NCBI GenBank assembly: GCA_031547465.1
Contig: JAVBRX010000083.1
Span: forward strand, 1 to 20,958
Direction of reading: 5' to 3'
Length of the DNA: 20,958 bases
Origin: Hohaiivirga sp031547465
Lineage (GTDB): Bacteria > Pseudomonadota > Alphaproteobacteria > Rhizobiales > Beijerinckiaceae
This document shows, one piece after another, positions 15,352-20,958 of the stretch (position 1 is the first letter of the stretch; the number at the start of each line of letters is the position of its first letter). The position numbers and the translations under genes are program-made. The notes below the pieces were generated by a model. It saw nothing but the letters and a program-made list of their open reading frames with translations. It searched no databases and was not told the DNA's origin.

Positions 15352-16560
15352 CTATCGCAGATCAGGCGTGACGTCAAACAGCCGCCGATGTTCGCTCGCC
15401 GCATAATTGTCCGTCATCCCGGCGATATAATCGCCCGCCTGCATGGCAAACCTGCCCACATCGCCCGGATCGATGCCGCTACGCCATTCTTCCGGCAGCA
15501 AATGCGGCTCGACGATATACCTGAAAAACAGGTCGCGGACGATGCTTTCTCCCTGGCGTCGCACGCGCATGACATGCGGGTGCCGATACATCCTCTCATA
15601 CAGAAGCCGTTTCACCTCCGATTCAGCCTCAGCCATCAACGGGGAAAACGCCACCATTGCCCGGCTTGCGTGGCGAATGGCCTGCGCGTTCTGTGGCGCA
15701 AGCTGTTTGAGGCGTTTTTCACTTTCATACACGGCATCCTCGACAAACCGGGTGATGACTCGTCGGGTCAATTCATAGATGCGGCGTTGCAGTTCGAGGC
15801 CGGGATAAAGCCCGTCGATTTCATCGAGTATCGCTTTTAGAAAATCGACGCTACGCAGATCCTCCAACCTGAACAGGCCTGCACGCAAGCCGTCATCAAT
15901 GTCGTGCGCATCGTAAGCTATATCGTCAGCCAGGGCCGCCGCCTGCGCCTCCCCAGCGGCAAACAGCGACAATTCGAGATCCTGCATTGCATTATAATCG
16001 AGAATAACTTTTGAGACGCCGTGCGCACGGTAACGTAGCGTCGGAGCTCCGTCAGCCTCGAATAGCGGCCCGTTATGTTTCACCAGCCCTTCCAGGGTTT
16101 CCCAGGTGAGATTGAGGCCATCGTAACGCGCGTAGCGCCGCTCCAGACTGGTGACGATTTTCAGCGCCTGGGCGTTATGGTCGAAGCTGCCATACTGCGC
16201 CAGGCATTCTTGCAGCACTTCCTCGCCCGCGTGTCCGAACGGCGTATGGCCGAGATCGTGCGACAGCGCCAGGGTTTCGGCGAGGTCTTCATCAAGGCCG
16301 AGGGAACGCGCCATGGCGCGGGCAATCTGGCTGACCTCGAGCGTATGCGTCAGCCTGGTGCGGTAATGGTCGCCCTCGTGCTGGACGAACACCTGCGTCT
16401 TGTGTTTCAGGCGGCGGAAGGCGGTGGAATGAATGATCCTGTCCCGGTCGCGCTGGAATTCGCTGCGCGTCGGTGATCTGGCCTCTTCATGCAATCGTCC
16501 CCGGCTCGCCGCCGGGTCGCAGGCATAAACCGCCCGCCATCTCTCGCCGGGATTGCGCAA
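15352..16560 (-). CDS. dgt: Deoxyguanosinetriphosphate triphosphohydrolase-like protein
   Basis: The 402-residue HD-domain protein matches the bacterial dGTPase-like family, which cleaves dNTPs to deoxynucleoside and triphosphate. The metal site is visible as TRLTHTLEV (His72), SHDLGHTPFGHAGE (His101-Asp102) and the later ADDIAYDAHDIDD. The SPTRSEFQRDRDRIIHSTAF segment (29-48) and FRRLKHKTQVF are strong family marks. The reading frame starts with TTG at 16558-16560; a good ribosome binding site (GAGGAG, eight bases upstream) and the fit of ACDPAASRGRL to homologues support this non-ATG start. It is divergent from erpA across 108 bp and leads the minus-strand run into argS. Confidence 0.93.
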   Translation of the reverse strand: MRNPGERWRAVYACDPAASRGRLHEEARSPTRSEFQRDRDRIIHSTAFRRLKHKTQVFVQHEGDHYRTRLTHTLEVSQIARAMARSLGLDEDLAETLALSHDLGHTPFGHAGEEVLQECLAQYGSFDHNAQALKIVTSLERRYARYDGLNLTWETLEGLVKHNGPLFEADGAPTLRYRAHGVSKVILDYNAMQDLELSLFAAGEAQAAALADDIAYDAHDIDDGLRAGLFRLEDLRSVDFLKAILDEIDGLYPGLELQRRIYELTRRVITRFVEDAVYESEKRLKQLAPQNAQAIRHASRAMVAFSPLMAEAESEVKRLLYERMYRHPHVMRVRRQGESIVRDLFFRYIVEPHLLPEEWRSGIDPGDVGRFAMQAGDYIAGMTDNYAASEHRRLFDVTPDLR

Positions 16561-16586
16561 CGGATATTCTCCTCGGGTTGAAGCCG

Positions 16587-16598
16587 CCTCAATTGAGG
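16587..16598. promoter_or_regulatory. Perfect palindrome in the dgt/erpA divergent region
   Basis: CCTCAATTGAGG is a perfect 12-base palindrome, 26 bases before the dgt TTG and 70 bases before the erpA ATG. Its position suits a shared operator. The sequence does not match the Irr, Fur or IscR consensus forms I know, so no regulator is proposed. Confidence 0.4.
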
Positions 16599-16668
16599 AT
16601 TACCTTGTCGAGAGAACGATTGGCAAGAAACATTGAAAGCCCGGCCCTGCCGGAAGTGAGAATCGACC

Positions 16669-16995
16669 ATGGCGAACATTACCGTCACCGAAAGCGCCGC
16701 CCGGCGCATCAAGGAAATCCTGCGCAACGAACCCACGGAATCGCTGCTGCGCATCAGCGTCAACGGCGGCGGCTGCTCCGGCTTTCAATATGCTTTCGAT
16801 GTCGACCGGACGACAACTGAAGATGATCTCATTATCGAGCGCGATGGCATCCGAGTGGCGGTCGATTCCGTTTCTCTGCCCTTTATGGACGGAGCGACCG
16901 TCGATTTCATCGACGATCTGATGGGTCAGGCGTTCAAGATAGACAACCCGCAGGCCACCGCCTCCTGCGGGTGCGGAACATCGTTTTCATTGTAA
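16669..16995 (+). CDS. erpA: Iron-sulfur cluster insertion protein ErpA
   Basis: The 108-residue protein is an A-type carrier of the HesB/IscA family that hands Fe-S clusters to apo-proteins. The three cluster-binding cysteines are in place: Cys36 in VNGGGCSGFQY, and Cys100 and Cys102 in the C-terminal ASCGCGTSFSL. The ending with CGCG and the residues around it fit ErpA rather than SufA or IscA, though these paralogues are hard to separate by eye. It is transcribed divergently from dgt. A purine-rich GGAAGTGAG upstream of the ATG at 16669 may serve as ribosome binding site. In Brucella-like genomes an exonuclease III gene (xthA) usually follows; here the next 433 bp have no gene. Confidence 0.93.
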   Translation: MANITVTESAARRIKEILRNEPTESLLRISVNGGGCSGFQYAFDVDRTTTEDDLIIERDGIRVAVDSVSLPFMDGATVDFIDDLMGQAFKIDNPQATASCGCGTSFSL

Positions 16996-17428
16996 GCAAA
17001 GTAATTTCTGCTCAAACTGGATCGAACCGAGTAATACCTAGTTGTGCAGTTGGATAACGGAACGCAAACCTCAGATCATCAAAGCTGAGTCTTTCTTAAT
17101 TACATTGATTAACGTTTTCCGTACGTAGTCCAGATGTACTACAAACAGCAAGAGATGAGGAATACGCAGCCATGCCAAGAAGTTTAGCGTACTTCTGAAA
17201 TACCACCCACAACCACTTAAAAATACGCAATCTATATATCAAAATAATAGCTGTAATTTTATGGTTTTTCCCATATCATGAGCATATCTACCCGACGAAG
17301 TCATGCCGCCAACGTAGAAAAATAACTGTATATATCAGTAAATTATCCGACAATTACAAATCAAAACCTCGGCGTCTTTTCAAACGCCGAGGCTAAACTG
17401 TCAGGACAGATTATAGAATTCTACCCGC
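16996..17428. other. AT-rich gene-free stretch after erpA
   Basis: No open frame above about 30 codons with a credible start is seen on either strand. Composition is low in GC; 17221-17280 has 15 G or C of 60 by my count. Small inverted repeats occur (AGAAGT/ACTTCT near 17180, GTAGT/ACTAC near 17125), none with a clear T-run. The right end holds the terminator of the exported-protein gene. I see no remnant of xthA. A small RNA gene is possible but unsupported. Confidence 0.6.
17361..17392 (-). terminator. Intrinsic terminator of the exported cysteine-module protein gene
   Basis: On the minus strand a nine-bp stem, CCTCGGCGT / ACGCCGAGG (17367-17375 and 17384-17392), with an eight-base loop runs into TTTTGATTTG. 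It lies 36 bases after the stop of the gene at 17429-17881. Confidence 0.85.
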
Positions 17429-17881
17429 TCACTGCCCCTTCAGGCGAGCATTGCACAGGCTGTAATAACCGCCGCCCTTCTGGATCCACTTCAGGTTGTT
17501 GAGTGTGCCCTTCGCCTTGTTTTCCTTGTAGGCGTCAACGCAGGTGTGCATCCGGGCCTTACCGGCGGTCTCATTAGCGTATTTGGCGGAGACGGCCCGC
17601 GGGAACGTCACGCCGCGCGGGGCAACGAGCGACTTGAGCGGAGCGGCAGGCTCCTGCTCGGCATCAGCCTCATCGGGATCGTCCTGATCGTCGGCAGCGC
17701 ATTCCTTGGCGCGAAAATCGTTCCACTTCATGCCCTTCAGGGTTCCGGCAGCCTGAGCGGCCTTATACTTCACGCTGCACTCCTTCATCGTGAGCGCCAG
17801 CGCGGAGGTCGTCGGACCCGCCACGAACACGGTGGAAAGAGCGAGCGCGCAAACGCCGAGGGACAACGAACGTAGCAGCAT
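17429..17881 (-). CDS. Exported small protein with two similar cysteine modules
   Basis: I do not recognise a characterised family with certainty. The 150-residue protein starts with a signal peptide ending in TTSALA, with likely cleavage after Ala29. The mature part has two related modules: Cys35 to Cys61 with KYKAAQAAGTLKGMKW, and Cys114 to Cys143 with AYKENKAKGTLNNLKW. Both share the pattern C-x3-YK-x6-GTL-x3-KW followed by a second Cys. A very acidic linker (DDQDDPDEADAEQE, about 65-78) and a short basic stretch separate them. One disulfide per module in the periplasm is a fair inference. The layout recalls PsiF-type repeats, but I would not assign that name. A strong ribosome binding site (GGAGGAG) precedes the ATG, and the gene has its own promoter candidate and terminator, so it is monocistronic. 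Confidence 0.8.
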   Translation of the reverse strand: MLLRSLSLGVCALALSTVFVAGPTTSALALTMKECSVKYKAAQAAGTLKGMKWNDFRAKECAADDQDDPDEADAEQEPAAPLKSLVAPRGVTFPRAVSAKYANETAGKARMHTCVDAYKENKAKGTLNNLKWIQKGGGYYSLCNARLKGQ

Positions 17882-17997
17882 GGTTGTATACTCCTCCTAC
17901 GGGAGAATAAATTAGAGAGTGAGCGAGGCTCGAAACCTTGGCAGGAGACATTCCATGCCGAGGCAGCAAACGGCGTTTCATCCTTTGCTCGGTACGG

Positions 17998-18025
17998 ATT
18001 ATACAGGGAAGCGCAACTCTGCAAA
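17998..18025 (-). promoter_or_regulatory. Candidate promoter of the exported-protein gene
   Basis: On the minus strand TTTGCA (18020-18025) and a perfect TATAAT (17998-18003) are spaced by 16 bases. Transcription from here would give a leader of roughly 110 bases before the ATG at 17881. Confidence 0.45.
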
Positions 18026-18225
18026 ACAGTTTTTAATAAAAAGATCTGCTTTTTCTTCCAAGCCACACCGAGGCTTCGCTCTAACCTCGCATCGGCATGT
18101 ATTGAATGTGTTTGCGCCCTGCCTAGCCTTCCCGTCAACCTGTCGATAACTCGGTTAGCGCGGCATTAGACATGAATACAGTATGAACGAATACGGTCAA
18201 CAGGGAAACAATAGAGTGGAACAAA

Positions 18226-18266
18226 AAATCGAAAGGCTCCCACTTCAAGCAGAAAGTGGGAGCCTT
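18226..18266 (-). terminator. Intrinsic terminator of aspS
   Basis: A perfect 13-bp stem, AAGGCTCCCACTT / AAGTGGGAGCCTT (18233-18245 and 18254-18266), with an eight-base loop is followed on the minus strand by TCGATTTTTTG. It begins 42 bases after the aspS stop. Confidence 0.92.
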
Positions 18267-18308
18267 TTCGCGCAGCTTTCATCCGGAATGTGCGAATCCG
18301 CAGCCTAC

Positions 18309-20117
18309 TCACTTCTCGGGTAGATTGAGGCGGATATGCAATTCGCGTAATTGCTTCGCCGTCACCTCGGAAGGCGCACCCATTAGCAGATCCTCCGCCT
18401 TCTGGTTCATCGGGAATACCACCACCTCGCGCAGGTTCTGTTCATTGCAGAGCAGCATGACGATACGGTCCACTCCCGGTGCGATGCCGCCGTGCGGCGG
18501 CGCGCCGAGGCTTAACGCCTTGAGCATCCCGCCGAACTTCGCTTCCAGCACATCCTGCCCGTAGCCTGCCAGAGCAAAAGCCTTGCGCATGATCTCCGGG
18601 CGGTGGTTGCGGATTGCACCCGACGACAGCTCAATGCCATTGCAGACGATGTCGTACTGAAAGGCAGTAATGCCGAGGATCGTCTTTTCGTCCTTCGATT
18701 CAAGGGCCAGGAAAGCATCGTGATCGAAATTCGGCATCGAGAACGGGTTGTGCGAGAAATCGACCTTCTTCTCATCCTCGTTCCATTCGAACATCGGGAA
18801 ATCGGTGATCCAGCAGAAAGCGAACTGTTCCTTGTCGCCAAGGTCGAGTTCATCGCCGATGCGGATACGCGCCTTACCGGCAAGAGAAGCCGCTTTGGCC
18901 TCGTCGCCAGCCGCGAAGAATACCGCGTCGCCTGCTTTCAGGCCGCAGGCAGCGGCAATCTCGGCCTGCGCCTCAGTCGGCACGAACTTGGCAATCGGCC
19001 CCTTGCCGATGAGCACACCGTTCTCGGTCTCGAACACGATGTAACCGAGGCCGGGAGCGCCCTCGCCCCGCGCCCAGTCGTTCAGCTTGTCGAAGAACGA
19101 GCGCGGCTGCGTCGCCGCGCCGGGAGCGGGAATTGCCCGCACCACACCTCCGCCTTTGACCACGTTCTTAAAGGCGTTGAACGTCACGTCGTCGCGCAGG
19201 AAGGTTTTAGAGACATCGACCAGAATGATCGGGTTGCGCAGATCCGGCTTGTCTACGCCGTATTTTAGCATTGCCTCGGCATAGGGAATGCGCGGAAACA
19301 CCTTCGTCACCGGCTTGCCTTCGGCGAATTCCTCGAATACGCCGCGCAGCACCGGCTCGACCGCCTGGAACACATCCTCCTGCGTGACGAAGCTCATCTC
19401 GATATCGAGCTGGTAGAACTCGCCCGGCGAACGGTCGGCTCGTGCATCCTCATCGCGGAAGCACGGCGCGATCTGGAAATACCGATCGAAGCCGGAAATC
19501 ATCAGCAACTGCTTGAACTGCTGCGGTGCCTGCGGCAGGGCGTAGAACTTGCCCGGATGCAGGCGCGACGGCACCAGAAAGTCCCGCGCTCCTTCCGGCG
19601 AGGAAGCCGTGAGGATCGGCGTCTGAAACTCGAAGAACGCCTGCTCCTTCATGCGGCGACGCAGCGAATCAATTACCGCCCCGCGGATCATGATGTTCCT
19701 GTGCAGCTTCTCTCGGCGCAGGTCGAGAAAGCGGTAGGTCAGTCGCACATCTTCCGGATAATCGTAATCGCCGAATACCGGCATTGGCAGTTCCGCTGCC
19801 GGGCCTAGCACTTCGAGATCGGTGATGAACACCTCGACCATGCCGGTCGGCATATCAGGGTTCTCGGTGCCTGCCGGGCGCATGCGCACCTTGCCGTCAA
19901 TCCGCACCACCCATTCCGAACGGCATGATTCGACCGCTTTAAACGCGGGGGAATCCGCATCGGCAACGCATTGCGTCAGGCCGTAATGGTCGCGCAGATC
20001 AATGAACAGCACGCCGCCATGATCGCGGATGCGATGGCACCAGCCGGACAGACGGACGATTTCGCCGACATGGGTTTCGCGCAGAGCGCCGCAGGTATGG
20101 GAACGATAACGATGCAT
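18309..20117 (-). CDS. aspS: Aspartyl-tRNA synthetase, probably non-discriminating (Asp/Asn)
   Basis: From the ATG at 20115-20117 the protein has 602 residues and begins MHRYRSHTCGALR, as in rhizobial homologues; an ATG at 20159 would add 14 unlikely residues. An N-terminal OB-fold for the anticodon precedes the class II core, with motif 2 at FRDEDARADRSPGEFYQLDI from residue 220, a bacterial GAD insert around 290-430, and motif 3 as GGIAPGVDRIVMLL near the end. His33 in RIRDHGG and Gly83 in MRPAGTENP match the residues that mark non-discriminating AspRS, whereas the E. coli enzyme has Leu and Lys. Such enzymes also make Asp-tRNA-Asn, which GatCAB then amidates. A CTTGACA box at 20176-20182 on the minus strand, just before the longer start, could be its -35 element. 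A strong terminator follows. Confidence 0.95.
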   Translation of the reverse strand: MHRYRSHTCGALRETHVGEIVRLSGWCHRIRDHGGVLFIDLRDHYGLTQCVADADSPAFKAVESCRSEWVVRIDGKVRMRPAGTENPDMPTGMVEVFITDLEVLGPAAELPMPVFGDYDYPEDVRLTYRFLDLRREKLHRNIMIRGAVIDSLRRRMKEQAFFEFQTPILTASSPEGARDFLVPSRLHPGKFYALPQAPQQFKQLLMISGFDRYFQIAPCFRDEDARADRSPGEFYQLDIEMSFVTQEDVFQAVEPVLRGVFEEFAEGKPVTKVFPRIPYAEAMLKYGVDKPDLRNPIILVDVSKTFLRDDVTFNAFKNVVKGGGVVRAIPAPGAATQPRSFFDKLNDWARGEGAPGLGYIVFETENGVLIGKGPIAKFVPTEAQAEIAAACGLKAGDAVFFAAGDEAKAASLAGKARIRIGDELDLGDKEQFAFCWITDFPMFEWNEDEKKVDFSHNPFSMPNFDHDAFLALESKDEKTILGITAFQYDIVCNGIELSSGAIRNHRPEIMRKAFALAGYGQDVLEAKFGGMLKALSLGAPPHGGIAPGVDRIVMLLCNEQNLREVVVFPMNQKAEDLLMGAPSEVTAKQLRELHIRLNLPEK

Positions 20118-20213
20118 GGATAATGAACCCGGCTGATGAAAACTCGAAAGTGTGAACATTCATGTGCCCGCCTGCTTGTCAAGGGCTTGCGGGCGCTTAT
20201 AGAGCAATGTGCG

Positions 20214-20241
20214 TTCAAGTGGAATCCGGTTAAACGCGCTA
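20214..20241. repeat. Short intergenic repeat, copy B (inverted relative to copy A)
   Basis: AAGTGGAATCCGGTT at 20217-20231 is the reverse complement of copy A's 15-mer at 764-778 with one mismatch. It lies in the aspS upstream region and is followed by AAACGCGCTA. Confidence 0.55.
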
Positions 20242-20263
20242 GGCATTGTAGCATAATGGAATC

Positions 20264-20302
20264 AGAGCATAATAGGTTTCCGTACAAACGGATCATGCCC
20301 TA
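20264..20302. repeat. Possible intergenic repeat, copy C
   Basis: The stretch has GGTTTCC followed by a small hairpin (TCCGT-acaa-ACGGA) and ends in GATCATGCCCTA. This resembles the form of copy A (GGTTTCC ... GCTCTA) but is more diverged. It lies just beyond the 3' end of the decayed gene at 20313. Confidence 0.35.
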
Positions 20303-20312
20303 GCCACCGGGA

Positions 20313-20584
20313 TCAGAGAAAGAACGCCACAATCTCACTCTCGCCGACGATGGCATCATTGAAAGCGGGTAGATCCTCGCGAACCTCAAAGCGCATCACG
20401 AACCCTGCCCCGCTGAGCGGAACGTTCCAGTCCCTGGCGATCTTGATTGCATAATCTTCGCACAAAACCGGATAAAAATCGGCTGGTCGGGCAATCGGGG
20501 CGGGAAAGCCCGCATGTTCGCCGCCCGGATCAAATCCAGTTCCTCCGGCCCAACCGGACGCCAGAGAGTTCTTGTACGCAGCAT
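20313..20584 (-). pseudogene. Decayed 'ADP-ribosylation/crystallin J1'-annotated small protein gene
   Basis: Two overlapping minus-strand frames together spell one protein. From the ATG at 20582-20584 (upstream GGAAGG ribosome binding site) one frame gives TLWRPVGPEELDLIR and AFPPRLPDQPIF; from about 20478 the second frame continues FYPVLCEDYAIKIARDW and NVPLSGAGFVMRFEV. This matches, from memory, the small rhizobial protein often annotated 'ADP-ribosylation/crystallin J1'. The shift falls in a run of five A on the plus strand (20474-20478); a sixth would restore PIFYPVL in one frame. After RFEV the homologues carry roughly 25-30 more residues before PAEELPEFN-like sequence, whereas here RED-LPAFNDAIVGESEI follows at once, so an internal in-frame deletion is also likely. 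Two independent lesions favour a true pseudogene over a sequencing error. Family function is unknown. Confidence 0.72.
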
Positions 20585-20668
20585 AAGAACCTTCCACTTC
20601 TTGCGGAAAAAGCACTGGTGACTCATAGAAAGAGTCGCAAGGATGATTTGTCCATCTTATAAGGCCCC

Positions 20669-20958
20669 ATGCAAACGAAAAAGCCCGCTGCCGCCCTTCC
20701 TGCGCCCACTCCCATCACCACGACGGATGAACTTGAAGCCCTGTGTACACGGCTCGCTTCGCAACCGTTCGTCACGGTAGATACCGAATTCATGCGCGAG
20801 ACGACCTATTACCCGAAGCTGTGCCTGATCCAGATCGGCGAGCCTGACGGCAACGGCCACCTCGTCGACCCACTGGCCGAGGGTATCGATCTGCAACCGT
20901 TTCTCACTCTCATGGCCAATGAGCGCGTCGTGAAGGTGTTCCATTCCGCCCGGCAGGA
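20669..20958 (+). CDS. rnd: Ribonuclease D (partial, C-terminus beyond the right edge)
   Basis: The visible 96 residues start at the ATG at 20669, with an in-frame TAA nine bases upstream. PFVTVDTEFMRETTYYPKLC at about 33-52 carries the first exonuclease motif of the DEDD superfamily (Asp38, Glu40), and LIQIGEPDGNGHLVDPL with VVKVFHSARQ follows as in RNase D. The enzyme trims the 3' ends of tRNA and other stable RNA precursors. The remaining DEDD residues and HRDC domains lie outside the window. It is divergent from aspS, as is usual in Rhizobiales, with the decayed small gene between them. Confidence 0.93.
   Translation, partial: MQTKKPAAALPAPTPITTTDELEALCTRLASQPFVTVDTEFMRETTYYPKLCLIQIGEPDGNGHLVDPLAEGIDLQPFLTLMANERVVKVFHSARQ

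Larger units (their letters stand above)
17882..18308. other. Intergenic stretch between the exported-protein gene and aspS
   Basis: This region holds a candidate promoter and a leader of roughly 110 bases for the minus-strand exported-protein gene, a spacer of about 200 bases in which I see no gene, and the aspS terminator at 18226-18266. Short open frames here lack family likeness and a ribosome binding site. Confidence 0.6.

Noticed and set aside
17919..18149. 76-codon plus-strand frame in the gap before aspS
   Set aside because: No recognisable domain, and it overlaps the candidate promoter and leader of the exported-protein gene on the other strand.
1..20958. CRISPR array, tRNA, rRNA, insertion sequence, prophage or toxin-antitoxin pair
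   Set aside because: I looked for regular spaced repeats, cloverleaf-like segments, transposase or integrase motifs and small overlapping gene pairs and saw none. A tRNA or small RNA search by program was not possible here.

Overview
The window looks like core chromosome of an alphaproteobacterium of the order Hyphomicrobiales (Rhizobiales). The gene order matches what I know of the Brucella/Bartonella branch: erpA | dgt-argS-SPOR-nagZ-scpA-scpB-tatA-tatB-tatC-serS-surE-pcm-LysM/M23 protein | DUF815 ATPase | yajC. This placement rests on gene order and protein likeness read by eye, not on a search. Base composition is fairly GC-rich, except for a low-GC block inside tatC and a low-GC gap after erpA.

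Layout. (1) 1-1611, minus strand: yajC, then a Mth938/NDUFAF3-like gene, then a squalene/phytoene-synthase-family gene that runs off the left edge. In related genomes secDF normally lies between yajC and the NDUFAF3-like gene; here only 84 bp separate them. (2) 1612-2758: an intergenic region with a large palindrome and a candidate yajC promoter, then a plus-strand DUF815 P-loop ATPase, closed by a shared terminator. (3) 2759-16560: a long minus-strand run of housekeeping genes. In order of transcription these are dGTPase, arginyl-tRNA synthetase, SPOR-domain protein, NagZ, ScpA, ScpB, TatA, TatB, TatC, seryl-tRNA synthetase, SurE, Pcm and a NlpD-like LysM/M23 lipoprotein. (4) 16669-16995: erpA on the plus strand, divergent from dgt. 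(5) 16996-18308: two gene-free stretches flanking a small exported protein with two similar cysteine modules, with clear terminators for that gene and for aspS. (6) 18309-20117: aspS with the sequence signs of a non-discriminating AspRS. (7) 20313-20584: a decayed small gene with one frameshift and an apparent internal deletion. (8) 20669 to the right edge: the start of rnd (RNase D).

How the genes fit together. The run combines cell-envelope and division functions (SPOR protein, NagZ, NlpD-like protein, Tat export, YajC), chromosome organisation (ScpAB), translation (ArgS, SerS, AspS), repair and nucleotide housekeeping (Pcm, SurE, Dgt) and Fe-S and complex I biogenesis (ErpA, NDUFAF3-like, NDUFAF6-like). 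I see no prophage, insertion sequence, CRISPR array, tRNA or rRNA. I found no convincing new multi-gene system. The points most worth a second look are the absence of secDF beside two complex I assembly-factor homologues, the low-GC block in tatC, the decayed gene beside rnd, a family of short intergenic repeats, and several perfect palindromes in divergent promoter regions.
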